This document shows positions 1 to 11,782 of a DNA stretch of 64,000 bases, one piece after another. The notes under the pieces are model-generated. The model did not search any database and was not told the origin of the DNA. It was given only the letters and a program-made list of their open reading frames with translations. Source of the DNA: Polychytrium aggregatum (lineage: Eukaryota; Chytridiomycota; Chytridiomycetes; Polychytriales); the NCBI RefSeq assembly GCF_025602895.1, contig NW_026516277.1, positions 159,051 to 223,050 on the forward strand. The letters run 5' to 3'. Every line of letters starts with the position of its first letter. The stretch's first letter is position 1. The translations under genes and the position numbers were made by a program.

Positions 1-316
1 AAACCATGAAGGGAACAATCGGAGTACCATCGTCGCTTTTGTCGCAGGCGCCGAGAAGACGCAGGATGTGGGGGTGGCTGAGCTCCTTCCAGATATCAAT
101 TTCTCGGCGGTAATCGACGAGCTCCCGCTTGTTGCAGGTGCCGAGGAGCTGCTTGATGGCAACTTTGGAGCCGTAGTAGCGGCCGCTGTACACTTCGCCA
201 AAGCCGCCACGGCCGATGGGAACGGCGGAGCGGTCGGTGATGTCGCTGGGGGAAATGTACCAGGACGGTTTGTTGGCGGGCGGGTCGGCACAGGCCGTGG
301 CGGAGCTGCCGGACAT
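1..316 (-). CDS. Protein kinase, TKL-like, N-terminal fragment (cut by window edge)
   Basis: Read leftwards from the ATG at 316-314 the frame stays open to base 1, giving 105 codons of a kinase N-terminus. A short leader of about 35 residues is followed by the glycine loop GRGGFGEVYSG, the ATP-binding lysine in KVAIKQL, and an alpha-C helix with REIDIWKEL. Next come SHPHILRLLGACD and the start of the hinge (PIVPFMV). The HPHIL..LLGAC pattern is typical of tyrosine-kinase-like (TKL) serine/threonine kinases. The catalytic loop and C-lobe lie outside the window, so activity and any further domains cannot be judged. It is transcribed divergently from the membrane-protein gene at 1233, across about 0.9 kb. 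Kinase identity is near certain; the TKL label is inference from the motif flavour. Confidence 0.88.
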   Translation of the reverse strand, partial: MSGSSATACADPPANKPSWYISPSDITDRSAVPIGRGGFGEVYSGRYYGSKVAIKQLLGTCNKRELVDYRREIDIWKELSHPHILRLLGACDKSDDGTPIVPFMV

Positions 317-1232
317 TGTGGAGAGTGTGCTTGGAACAGTGATGGGCGAATCTGAAGCGAGGCAAGTGGCAGGCAAGATGGCAGGCAAGATGGCAGCAAG
401 ATGGCAGCAATGGCGACCGACGCGCCAGCCAGAACAGGGTATCACCCGCGCCACAGGCACTGACACGTGTCTGTTCTGTGGCAGCAGTGGCGGAGTGGCG
501 CCACAGAGCGCAGCACCGCGTCCTGGAGCGCAGCACCATGACCGAGCGACGACCATGTCGATCCATGCGGGCCACGAGTTTCGACCGCGACGAAGCATCC
601 GGCGGCGACCTGCTTCCTCAGCTCGGCCGCTCGGAGGTGGTTCACAGATATGCGTCCTGGGCTGCGATCGAGCTGCGCCCGTATATGTCGTGGCATGTCT
701 GCGCTGCCACTTGTGGGCACGTCTCGCTAATCTCCTCCCAGGCCCCGCTCTCCACCGCCCAACCCCATCGGCCGCATCGATCCCTTTTTTCCCCTTTGCA
801 CACCCCAAAGAAGCCATCGGAGAAGAGACCCGCCAAAGAGCGCTCGCAGCTGGCAGCTTGCACTGGCAGCTTGCACCGGAAGCCGCCTTGCTTGCCCGCC
901 AAGTGGCTGGCTGTTGCTGTATCGGAGAGCGTCCCTGGCAGCCAGGGAAGAAAAAAGGGCGGCCCCGTCGCTTGCACCCTGTGGGCATCCTCCGGCTGGT
1001 CGCTTGGCTTCTGAGAAGCACTGGTACTGGGAGACATCAGCGTACGATCGGGTGTCGGCCGGGCGGTGAGTCGGCGCTGGCCTTCAGCATCCTTCTTTCG
1101 GCCATCGCCCTGCATTCCGGCTTTTGGATAGCATTCTGCCCGCCCTCAAGCACCGGCGCCGATCCCTTGCCACGACGACCTGCCACTGGCTGCATACGCA
1201 CCACTCTCTCCAGGACTCTCCGGGCTCTCGAA
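317..1232. other. Divergent intergenic region between kinase and membrane-protein genes
   Basis: About 0.9 kb with no gene I can support. A long open frame on the + strand runs through it from 216 but begins antisense to the kinase exon and has no recognisable domain, so it looks like chance openness in GC-rich DNA. A short run of near-identical units (GGCAAGATGGCA type) lies at 361-412. The region must hold both promoters; I see no convincing TATA element. Confidence 0.5.
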
Positions 1233-3047
1233 ATGTCCTTTCTCTTGGCGCTGAAGCTCATTCTCGTTGTGTTGCTCCTTCTGGCCTCCACGACCGTCTT
1301 TGTGATCTCGGTCTTTGGCGGCACCGTTTCGGCATCGTCAGGAGCCACTCTATCGAATGCCGCGCCGTCCGTCTTTGCCCTCGAGCTGGCCAAAATCCCA
1401 TGGATCGTGTCGTCGCTAGGAAGAGATTCGCTGTGGTGCTTTTGTCCATTCGATGCGGGATCAATTGCCGACTGCTGGACCATATTCCAGGGCAACTTCG
1501 GATCAAACAGCCCAGCTTCAGGACCCAACAATACTGCTGGATCAAATGGAGTGTCAGCATCGCCGGGTCTCGTTCATTCGAGCGTGGGCTTGCCATCTGC
1601 TGCCCCGTCCGGTGCCGCTCTTTCGCAGCAACAGTCCTCAGCTTCGTGGACCAGCCCTCTGTTTCAACAATCCCAGACGTCCTCGCTATCGGCAACTCCG
1701 TGGCTATGGCCGCCGATCACCTCGTCTACCTCGTCCAATGGCCAGTTTGCATCCATCTCGGCGGGACCTTCATCGCCGGCTGCCCCTTCAGCGGCCTCTG
1801 CAACAACTTCATCCTCCCCGGTACCCCAGTTTATCCCGAGCCAGCTGCCCTGGCCGCCCACGATCGCCCAGCCTCAAACATCGACTTCCTCTGTTTCCAC
1901 TGCACCGGTCTCAGCAGCAGTGCCATCCACAACTCTCTCGCGATCTAACCTGGCATCCTCATCAACCGCACTGATCTCGAACCCGCCCCAAGCATCATCC
2001 CTATCTTCTCAGTCGGCAGAGAGCGTCTTGACTTTGTCGATCCCCAAGCCCACCTCACTGACACCCACAGCCAACTCTGTTCCCATACAGCCCACAAGTG
2101 CATCACCGACGTCGCAGCCTCTGCGAACCACTCAAGCATCAATGCCACCAAGTACACCGCCATCACAGCCACCATCGCAACCGCCACCCAAAACCCTCCC
2201 GTCTCCATCTGTCGCCTCCACTGCTCCGGCTAGCTCTACAACCTCGACACCACCAGGGATTCCTCCTCAGATCGCTGGCTTGCTGGGATGGGGTCTAAGC
2301 ATATCGTCAGTGATTCGGATGCACATCGAATTCCAGCCCTCGCGTCTCGACAGCGCTCCGAGCCTTGCTCAATCGGGCTTTTCGCTAGTTCCGTTCTGGG
2401 CTCGGATCATCCTCGGAGTACTGGCTATCCTGGTTGTTCTGGCGACATTGGGCGCATTGCTGGTGCTTGTCGCAGCAGCACTCCCACCTCAACGGTCGAG
2501 TGCTCGAACAGCGACACAAGCTCGTCCCCAACGGCCGTGGCGGCGGCGCTCTCTCAGCGACTTTGACGAAGCATTTGAACTCCACAACTCGCATCGAACA
2601 CTCTCCGAGGAAAGTTATGGGCCAGGCACTGGACTGGGTCATGGCGGTATCGTGTCCGATGCCAAGCTTCGGCGAACTGCCGATCAGCGACGAGCATTGC
2701 AAGTCCGGAGGTCGTCGTACTGTGTGTTTGCGTCTGCCATCCTGTGCTTTGTGTACTTTTGCTTTGGAAGCTACATCACCTTCATGGCGATCGAGACGCT
2801 GAAGGAGTCTGGCCTGGCTGGGGCGTCCGATGTTAGTGCAGGCACTAGCATCGACTCCAGTGCCATCGGCATTGGCGGTGGGTTCTGGGGATGGAACATT
2901 GTCCTGGTCGGCAGCGTCGATCTGGGGTTCTGGGTCGGTGCTTGGGCGCTCTGGCTGCTAAGCGCCGACCTCGGTGATGCCGAAGCCGCGCATGAGCAGA
3001 ATGTGGGAGACATCATTGACTCGTACACGGACAGTCAAGAACCATGA
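1233..3047 (+). CDS. Four-helix, Ser/Thr/Pro-rich membrane protein (SUR7/claudin-like topology)
   Basis: Single-exon gene of 604 codons plus stop. I chose the ATG at 1233 because it starts directly before a hydrophobic helix (MSFLLALKLILVVLLLLAS); the frame is open further upstream, but that part overlaps the kinase gene. Helix 1 spans about residues 1-25. A non-cytosolic stretch follows with two nearby cysteines (WCFCPF), then a long low-complexity Ser/Thr/Pro/Gln segment (about 90-370) that looks like an O-glycosylated stalk. Further helices lie near residues 386-415, 495-512 and 557-578, with an Arg-rich loop between the second and third and an acidic C-tail. One helix, a large outer loop and three more helices recall SUR7/PalI or claudin-like proteins, but no diagnostic signature is clear. 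A cell-surface role in sensing or wall contact is inference. Confidence 0.6.
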   Translation: MSFLLALKLILVVLLLLASTTVFVISVFGGTVSASSGATLSNAAPSVFALELAKIPWIVSSLGRDSLWCFCPFDAGSIADCWTIFQGNFGSNSPASGPNNTAGSNGVSASPGLVHSSVGLPSAAPSGAALSQQQSSASWTSPLFQQSQTSSLSATPWLWPPITSSTSSNGQFASISAGPSSPAAPSAASATTSSSPVPQFIPSQLPWPPTIAQPQTSTSSVSTAPVSAAVPSTTLSRSNLASSSTALISNPPQASSLSSQSAESVLTLSIPKPTSLTPTANSVPIQPTSASPTSQPLRTTQASMPPSTPPSQPPSQPPPKTLPSPSVASTAPASSTTSTPPGIPPQIAGLLGWGLSISSVIRMHIEFQPSRLDSAPSLAQSGFSLVPFWARIILGVLAILVVLATLGALLVLVAAALPPQRSSARTATQARPQRPWRRRSLSDFDEAFELHNSHRTLSEESYGPGTGLGHGGIVSDAKLRRTADQRRALQVRRSSYCVFASAILCFVYFCFGSYITFMAIETLKESGLAGASDVSAGTSIDSSAIGIGGGFWGWNIVLVGSVDLGFWVGAWALWLLSADLGDAEAAHEQNVGDIIDSYTDSQEP

Positions 3048-3218
3048 ACGGAAAGACCGAAACATATCTGCTGTATTATTGTTCCATCTGACTCAATATA
3101 GTTTGCATTGCCTCAAAGCCACACCCCGGCTTCGCGTGAGGAGGATGTGCCCTCCAAGCACTGCCGCAAATCAACACAGACGATGCTTCCGAGGCGACAC
3201 CTTGAGCCGCCGACCCCA

Positions 3219-6200
3219 CTACGAGATCACTTCGATCGACTGAACGAGTGTGTCGCCAAGACGATACATTTCCGAGATCATGGCATCGAGGTTGACCTTG
3301 ACGGTGTCAGGCGCGACAGTCTTGGACTTTTTCTTGTCCTTTTGCGCAGGCTGTGGGGACTGTGGGTCGAAGGAATGATCGGATGGCAAGTGCAGCAGAT
3401 CGATCAGCGACGGTACACGGGAGGATGGTATGGACAAGCCAACAACGGATCAGTCGCATCAAGTCACTACCATGACCACGCACTCAGGCCCCATTGGCCC
3501 ATCGGTCCATCGGTCCCATGGCCCCCAACCCACCTGGCCGAGTGTCGCCGGCTCGATATTCCAACCAAGATTGACCTTGAAGGCCAGCTCGGTCTTGGGC
3601 AGCCCCTTCCACGCAACCGCAATCTTATCGCCTCCGTATCGGTCGGCAAAGAACATAGCGACGTCCCCAAAGGAGTCGCGCAACTCGGCAAGGTATTGTG
3701 GAATCGGATTGAGGGTGTCCAGAGCGAGATCGGTTTCGGAGCGGCTGATGGACAGATTCTTGAACTTTGCGTTCTTGATCGATGGGTCGGCTTCGGGATC
3801 AAAGGTGACGTTGAGTGGGTAGGACGGCACATAGTGTGGGTCGAGGTGGATGATTGCGTTGTAGCCTGTCTTGGGTGTCAGGAACAGTTTCTGTGATAGC
3901 GCAGCCGTGATCGAGGTTGCCAAGGGCCAGCCGACATTGACGCCACCGATGCGAGCCAGTGTCCAAATAAGCGATGTGAATTAGCAATACGTCCAGCAGT
4001 CGGGAGCGACACTGAGCGGTCCGCCAACAACTCCAGCTGCTGCGAAGAGTGGAGACATGGCCAGTCACAGTGGAGCCTCGATAAAAATGCCAAGGAGTGG
4101 CAAACCCACGGCTGAACTAAGCGTCCCAGTGCCCAGCGCCCAATGTCCAGCGCCCAATGTCCAATGTCCAATGTCCAGGACCACACCAGCTCGACAGTGC
4201 TGCTGGTGTTGACACCTGGATCCCAAGGCCGGGCACCGTCGCCAAACAGAAGGCTCGGCAGAAATCACCACCCAACAATCAACTGCCTTCGTGTCATACC
4301 TGCACACCAGCTTCGTCGCCGTTGGAAATCAGGAGCCGATACTGCTCCAGCGATGCGGTTGCCAATACACGCAGGCGGTGAAAGTACATTTGCGGGCAGA
4401 CGCCCCACCAGATGCCTTCCGTGTCTCGCTCGGTGGCCACAAAGGCGCCTGCTGTTTGGCCAGCGTCGCCGTCCGAAAGTCGACTGTTGAACTTCTCGGC
4501 GATTTCCCGACGGATCTCTGGCGAGAGCATGCCCTTCTCCAACTCGACGACGAGGATCTCTTTCTTCCAGTTGAAAGTTCGGAGCAGGTCGAGGACCCGG
4601 AAGAAGCCCGAGAACGGTCCGCCGGGCTCCGGCCATCGGCCCGAGTCCACAAACACCGAGGCTGTAATCAGCTCCAAGACCTCCTCTGGGATCGAATACG
4701 AGAGGAGATGAGCCGAGACCCATCGCTTCACCAGCCTCATCGTCAGCGGTAGGAAGGGGTGTCTGAGCGACAGCTGCGCTATGCGGCTTGTGTGGTATTT
4801 CCGCTTGATATAGCACAGCTCGTGCTCGTTCTTGGCCTGTGTGTACGCGTCGATCTGCTCGGGACCGAGGCTGGTGTTCTTGAGGGCACGTTCGATGACC
4901 TCGACCTCGTTGTCGGCGTAGATGTGGCAGCGGAACGTCCATCCGGCGTCGGTTTTGATCTCGAGGTAGCCGGCGTCAAAGTGATTGCGGAAGCTGCCGC
5001 GGGTGACGCGGCAGTCCGAGGCAGGGTTGCGGGCCTTGAAGATCTCGGCAATCTTGATGGCAAAGGCCAACTTCATCTGCTGGATGGCATGCAGGTCCTC
5101 GGGCCATCGACCGGACGATTCAAACTCGATTGTGCACTCAAGGGGATCGTACATGGATGTTCGGAAGGACGATCCCTTCTTGAAGGGCTGGGGCACAAAG
5201 ACTGAGGCGTAGCGGAGACCCGAGGAGATAGGGCTGATGTTGGCTATGTGCAGCGGAAGGCCCTCGAGCTCGCGCAGCTGCTTCGAGAACTTTTGGAAGC
5301 CCTCGATCACTCTCTGGAAAACCGAGACGGTGGCGCCCGAGTACTTGACGAACGGATACAGTTGACCAGCGAAGGTTCGCAGCGCCTTGCCGGACTGCAG
5401 CCCAATGTGCCGCTCCACAAGATGGGCCACAATCTTGGACACGATGAGGGAACGATCTTCAAGCGTTCCGCCAGATTCTTCCCAGACAACACTTTCAAGG
5501 ATGCTGCCGTCTTTGAACCGACGCAGCTCTGACTTTGCGCCCCAAAGCTGCCGAAACTCTTTCGAGGCCGCCTCGTCCTCGGCCGAGGGACCATGGTCGA
5601 CGACCCGAATGGCTGCCTCCGAGTTCATCACCAGACCCATCACGATCGGGGTCTTGAGGGTCTCGTGGCTCGGCGGCGCCTCGGAGCATGGCCACAATGG
5701 CAGTGGGTCCGAGATCACGGCTATGGTTTGGACACGATCGGTGAGACCTCTTTTCAGAAGCTTGGGGAGCAGATACAGGATGAAATAGTGCAGGCTTGGG
5801 AAATCCAGGGCATTTGAGGCCTTGTAGGACGGAGGAGGAGTTGTCACATGCGGGATCCTGTGGACGGCGGCGGGCGTCAGGGCAAAAGCTAGGCGGCATC
5901 TAAGGATCGGTCTGCATGAAGAGTGCTCCGATATTACCTGAGCACATTGTCAAACTGCAGCCGAACGTCGGAAACCTTGCTCAGGAAGAGCGAATCGAAT
6001 CGATCGACGGCGACATCGTTGAAGTGACCAAAGCTGATACGGGCCTGGACTTGGAGCTACATCCGGCGCGGACGGGGCAAGTGCAAGTTAGACGGACGAT
6101 TCCGACCAGAGGGACAGGTGCGACAGCCTTTGATATGCTCATGGCCACAACATCGTGGGACTGCTTACATCCTCGAGCTGGCACTTGCTGATTGCACTGG

Positions 6201-8896
6201 CGAGGTTCAGCTTGCCGGAGGGGTCGACAATGACGACATCAAAGTGCCGCTTGAAAGCCTCGAGAGAGAACTGTTCAACGAAGAATCAATCGCAAGCACG
6301 GTTAGCAGAAGCGCATGCGATGGCACGCGATAGTAGCGCCGACCATACGACCAGTTTCGATGGTAAGGCGGGTGGGACATGCGAGGCGTGAGTGTGTGTG
6401 GAGTATCGTCAATCTCCGTAGTGTCCGGAACCTACCTCGGGATCTTCCAAGGGCTTGCCATTCGGGGTCATGAAGATGGGCTCGGCATCAAAGTCGTGGT
6501 TGGCTTTGGGACGGACAGACAGAAATATACGAGCAAGGCAAGCCGTTGAGTGGTCTGCAAATCCAGTCGATCATGCATAATGCGAGAAGCTCTCAAGCAC
6601 AAGAAGAGCCCGATAGGCAGGCATCGTTTCAGGCACTCTCGTTGCATTGAGACGACGGATCGCTCCACGCCTGCTGAATCTCGTGCAGCACATCAAACAA
6701 CCCGATCCGTACCCAAGAAGCCCATGGTAACCTTGAGCAGCTGGTATGAACTGAAGCTGTTTCCGAGCGTCCGGTTGCCGCGACGGTCATCGGTCCGCAG
6801 CAGGTATCCCATGAGCATCTCCCACAAGAACCCGTTGAAGGTACCGTGGTGTCCGTTGAAGCCTCGTTGCTGAAGCCAGACTTTGGCCAAGACGCTGGCA
6901 TCACGGAACGCCGCGCAGGCAGAGGCGTGTGAGTGTAGCTGATTAAGGTTGTTGACCATCACCGAGTCCATCAGCAATGATGCGTTGTATCGGGGCGTTG
7001 GGGGCAGACTAGTATCGCCCTGGTTGCCGGGTGGGCGCACGTTATTTCGGCCAGGGGCCAGACGGCTGGCGCCAAAGGTGTTCTCGGGGATGATGGGAAA
7101 TATCCGGATTTGGAAGCCACTCTTCGAAAAGTCAGTGTCCGATACGACTATAGGCGGAACAGATGCGGCAGGTGGGTGAGCGAGCACTGGCAAACGGCGA
7201 ACGAGATACCAGCGCGATCCAGCATCCACACGGAGACTTCGTGCGTATGCAGTACAAGCAGTGCGGTGAGACGCAGGCGAGTTTGAGGCATACCTCCAGA
7301 CGACTTGAGAACAAGAACGGGCCGGTTTCGGTTGTCGTGGAAGGCCTGGAAGCTCGCCGAGAAGCCATGCTTGGACTTGCCAAGCTCGGCCGCAAGCACG
7401 GCCAAGTAAAACGCGCGCTTGTAAGTGTAGCGATAGTTCAGATGATCCTTGTCCTGGAACAATGACTGGATGGCAAAGGCGTAGAGTTAGGCGAGGCCGG
7501 GATCCAGCGATGCGCAACCATCCACAGCAACGCTCTCGTGCTTGTTCTGGAATCATGCAAGCCGGCGCTGCTTCTCATCGCATGCCGGGTGGTACACGCT
7601 ACAGAACAGACAGGATGCGTACGCTCGGCATTTGCACAGCAATATCGACGTTGCATCCATCTGGGTTTTTGGCATATGACTTGAGCAAGTAGCTGCCGAC
7701 GATGAACAGCTTGGACGGCTTCTTGAAACCCAGCTTGTACTGAGCATCCGCGGGAGGCTCGGTGGAGGGAAACGGGATGGCGACGCCTTGTTTCTTGGCG
7801 TGCTGGATGGCATCGGCGACCTGTTTATCGGCAAGACCCAAGTCAGATACCGCTGTTGCCAGTGAGAGCGTCTATTGAGTGGAGAGGGCATGCGGCTGCG
7901 ACCCATGCACCGCGGACACGATCGGCCGGCCGGCCGGTCGGTCGGTCGGTCGGTCGGATGCTGATGATGCGACTCAAAGCCTTTGCCGGACCGAGGTCGA
8001 CGAAACGTCGTCATGCCAATTGGACGCACCTTCAGCTCTTCAATATCAGCCATTGAATCCAGAATTTCCTTGATCCGATGCAGCGCTTTGTCGATCGGCG
8101 CCAGCTTCTTCTTGTCGATCGTGATCTCGGCCAGGAGTTCTTGGACCTGATGGCATGGGGCAACCGTAGCATCACCATGGAGCCAGAAATCGTAGGTGGC
8201 AGTCAGACGTATATTCAAGATGCGGCCAGAGTCGATTCGGGGGCTGAGAGCCGAGAGCTGAGAGCCGAGAGCCGAGAGTCTCGGCATATCCACAGTAGCG
8301 ATGGCATCCAAGACATACGAAATATGGCCATGCGCTGCGCCGTGGACAGAGTGCGACCTTACCTGCATCTTGAAGAGGTTGGATTTGAACAGATCGACAG
8401 TCTCCTTGAGCTGATGCAGCTCATCGTTGGTAGGGGCCCGATAGAGTCGTTTCTCCTGAGCAGACTTGGGCAGCCTCTTGCCCTGGGATATCTCGCCGCC
8501 GTCGTCATCGTCGTCGGGCTCACTGTTCATGCCATCACCATCAACATCCTCATCGTCCTCATCCATGTTATCGCCTCCGTCTTCATCCTCGTCCTCGTTG
8601 TCCTCATCGGGCTGCTCGATATAGTCGGCCTCGTCGAGCACAGCCTCGGGCTCATCCGAATCGCTTGCGACCGGTGCGGCAACGATGGGGCGCTTGGCCA
8701 CGCTGTGGCTCTGAGTGTTCCACATTCATTGACAGCGTCAATACAACATGAGTACAGCGTGACATAACATACGAAGCGATTCGTGAATCGGGCGATGAGT
8801 GGTTGGCGGGCCGATGCCCAAACACAGCTCGACAGACAGAGACAGCCAGACAACACAGACCTCCTCGCGCTCGATGGCTTTCCTCTTAGGAGGCAT
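3219..8896 (-). CDS. UTP22: U3 snoRNP-associated protein Utp22 / NOL6 (Nrap family)
   Basis: Twelve exons, in transcript order: 8896-8861, 8710-8363, 8146-8030, 7820-7623, 7465-7294, 7147-6713, 6503-6436, 6270-6169, 6044-5938, 5857-4300, 3890-3534, 3359-3219. All phases agree and give 1212 aa, close to yeast Utp22 (about 1240) and human NOL6 (about 1150). The protein starts MPPKRKA, followed by an acidic low-complexity stretch at about residues 30-75. It then shows the Nrap pattern: VDIAVQMPS followed by LNYRYTYKRAFYLA, FDVVIVDPSGKLNLAS, LRRFKDGSI.ESVVW, and the late SGRWPEP.GPFSGFFRVLDLL block. The family is a nucleotidyltransferase-like scaffold in the UTP-C module of the small-subunit processome, acting in nucleolar 18S pre-rRNA maturation; I see no sign of retained catalysis. 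Intron 3891-4299 carries short GGACATT/GGGCGCT repeats. Confidence 0.93.
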
Positions 8897-9582
8897 GTGT
8901 ATGCAGTGTCGGCCTCGGTGGTTTGTGTGGTGGGCAGGGTACTCTGGACGGCGTGCTCGCAGTATCCCCCAGAGTGCAGGTGTCGATGCTGGTGCTGGAA
9001 CCGGGTCGGCGGATGTGCCCTGCGATGGATGCTGGTGCGATCGCCGGCTCGCCTGCCCTTCCCAGAAAAAAAACCGACAAATGAAAAAACAAAAATGCGC
9101 CAAATGAAGTCAATAGGCTGCGCACGCGCGGCGCTGGCCTCCAACTCCGCGCTGGCCAGGGGAGACCCCCACCATCGCCGAGGCTCCGCTGCCCGCCTTG
9201 GACCGCCCAAAAGCTTCCGTGTCAGCGACGACAGGAGGAGCCGGCAGCACCGTGGGACCGTGGGACTGTGGGACTGTGGGCGACTCAGCGGGACGCACGG
9301 GAGGAGGTATGAAATGAGGGGGCGGGGTGATGCACGGCGACGATATGGCCTCTGGTCGCGATCCTTCTTGGACATTCGAGCCTTCTTCCAGCAACGACCC
9401 CAGGCGCCTCTGGCACAGACTGCCGCAGCCATCTGCAAGGCCAACTGCCCACATTAGTCCACCTCCGCATCCTAAATCGGCGTCGAGGTCCTGCGCATCC
9501 TTGAGCACCACTTTGTGCCTAGTTCAAGCAAGCCTCCGATTCAAGCACGGCAATTCCGAGTCGAGTCCCGACGCCGCGAGCC
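8897..9582. other. Divergent promoter region UTP22 / transporter
   Basis: 686 bp between two divergent start codons. Several open frames cross it on both strands, but none has a recognisable domain. A run of short GGGACTGTGG-type repeats lies at 9250-9275. No gene supported. Confidence 0.5.
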
Positions 9583-11423
9583 ATGCTTTCCCACACCGTG
9601 CGCGTTGTTGTGCTGATACTGCTCTGTGTGGCGAGCTCCATTCCGCTGAGCCTGGTACGGATCGACTATGTAGCATCGCTGCTGGTGCTGCTAGCCGTGG
9701 CCATTACCAAGCGTCGTGGCCTCCGAGCTAACATCCATCCACGGCGCACCCCCATGGCGTGCTAGATCAATGGCAATATCACCAGAGAAATCAATCACTT
9801 TCCCTTACTCATCGCCACAAATCAGGTAACCCAGATCGTCCGCGGCATTGGCCGGTGGCAGTTGCTTTCGCAACTCCGATCGTCAGAAGTGGCAATCGCG
9901 AGCCGGAGCATGAGAAGTGCCCGTCCTGCACGAAGCGGTCGCCGTGAGCGGGTAGTCCAGACAGACTGATGCTCACTCGGCCCCCGCTCCCTCCCCTTGG
10001 CCCTGTTGCAGTTCTTTGGCTGGGTTCTGGCGCTGGCGCTGCTCGTATGCAAGCGCAAGCCCATCCCCAGTGTGCCCTGGGTGGACTCGCTCTTGATTGG
10101 CTCCACCCACGTTCTTGGAGTGCTCCTGATGAACAAGGCGCGGCCAATGGTCGCCGACGGCATCTATCAGATCTTCAAGCTCGCCATCCTCGGAGTTGTG
10201 ATTCTGCTCCAGTACGGCTTCTTTGGAGTCTCGGTCAGCACCAAGGCGCTGGTGCCGCTGGTGGCCGTTACTGCCGGCGTGGCCATGATCACGGTCGACG
10301 ACACCACGAGCGAAGGCAACGGCGTGAACTATGGTGTCGCTGCCCTGTGTTTGACGGCTACCGCCCAGGTCCTTCTGTACCGCTTGCCCTCGATGAAGAA
10401 GCTGAGCGCAACCGAGGCGCTGGCGGTAGTGTCGCCGCCAGCCTTTGTGGTGGCCCTTCTGGTCTCGCTCTGGATGGACATTTACCCACACTCGACCAAC
10501 ACCGTCCCGGGCATCCACAACCCAAACTTTCTCGACGAGTTTAACCACGCCTCGCGCTCGATGCTGTTTCTGTCGTGCGCATTGGCTCCGTTTGCGAACC
10601 TGGCTTCCTTTGGACTGATCCGATACTCTGGACCAATTGCGTAAGTAGCGCGGAGCCGATGGTGTGCATGTGCGTGTGCATGTGCGTGTGCGTCTGCCCT
10701 GGCGAGCGGCCAGATTCGCTCGCATCGGCGGCTGTGTGTATGCGACCGAATAGTGTAGTGCTTTACACTGCACGCTGAGATGCAAGCAAGCAACACGGCG
10801 CTCTGTGAGCTCGGGCGATGAGCGACAACTGAGGACGGTGTTCATCGAGCCCAAAAACTGTGGCCGGTGCGAGGCTTGGGCAACGAGCGCCGTGCGTTCG
10901 CATCGGCATCGAGACTAACTGCCTTGTGACCCTGTATGCCCGATGGAATACCACGGCCCCAGATACCAAGTCGTCGAGCACTTGCAAACCACCCTGATAT
11001 TTTTCATCGAAGGGTTCTTGCTCTTCCCGTCGACACAATGGGGGTCGCTCACCATCCTCGGGTACACCCTGAGCATCCTCGGGATCATTCAGTACTCGTC
11101 CTTGGGCATAGCAAAGTACGTATTGTTCTGTCCTGAGAGCAGGGTGCTGGGGAGCTTGCGAGTGGACTGTTTGGTGCGGGTTGCTCTGTACTCAACATGA
11201 GTGGACTGGAGATAAGGCACCAGCGGGAGGTGGATCTGTGGACGGCTCGAGTTCTTGAGACATTGCCGGTTTGGATGCAATAACACCGACTGTGCCTCCA
11301 TGCAGGCTCCCGGCCGCCCTGCCTATCTACAAGTCCGAGCCCAGCATCCCACAGGCCTGTCTGGAGATCCTTGTCGTTGGCAACGAGCCAGCCGCCGAGC
11401 CTGAGACCAAAAAGTCTCCCTGA
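9583..11423 (+). CDS. Drug/metabolite-superfamily transporter (triose-phosphate/nucleotide-sugar type)
   Basis: Five exons: 9583-9654, 9766-9825, 10012-10640, 10963-11115, 11306-11423. Phases agree and encode 343 aa, the normal size for a ten-helix TPT/nucleotide-sugar transporter. The first helix is VRVVVLILLCVASSIPLSL. Exon 3 holds most of the bundle, including the repeat-like segment GIYQIFKLAILGVVILLQYG. The C-terminal part (YQVVEHLQTTLIFFIEGFLLF, then ILGYTLSILGIIQYS) closely follows the TPT-family pattern in which a conserved His/Lys-containing helix precedes the last two helices. The tail is short and charged (ends ETKKSP). The expected place is Golgi or ER membrane, exchanging a nucleotide sugar or phosphorylated sugar; the substrate cannot be read from the sequence. 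Exon 2 (60 nt) rests only on phase and fit to the family. Confidence 0.8.
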
Positions 11424-11782
11424 CGTGGAATTCTCGCGTGCTTCCCGCCGAAAAGCCATCAGCCCCTCCGCCCACTGGCTTTCGGTGCCTCGGAGCTCTT
11501 TGGCTCTTGTTTGCTCTACTCTTTCTGTTTCTGATCCACTCTGCTCTGCTCTGGCTTTGTGCTTTGTTTCCGGCCGCACTCGCTTCCCGTCCTTGATCTT
11601 GGAACCCTGTGCGTTTGCAGCCCAATCTCTCTCATCCATCTCCTAGGGGGAGTAACGATATCACCACCACCTCCTCCTCCCGTTGCAAAATACAAATACA
11701 ATCGCTCAGATCGAGTTCTGACTTGGGCCTGCTGTGTACTCGCCGACCCGTCTCCCTACAGATTTTGCATATTATATATAGC

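Noticed and set aside
216-1232. Open frame continuing 339 codons upstream of the four-helix membrane protein
   Set aside because: It starts antisense to the kinase exon, has no domain, and the first hydrophobic helix at 1233 is the natural start. GC-rich DNA leaves long frames open by chance.
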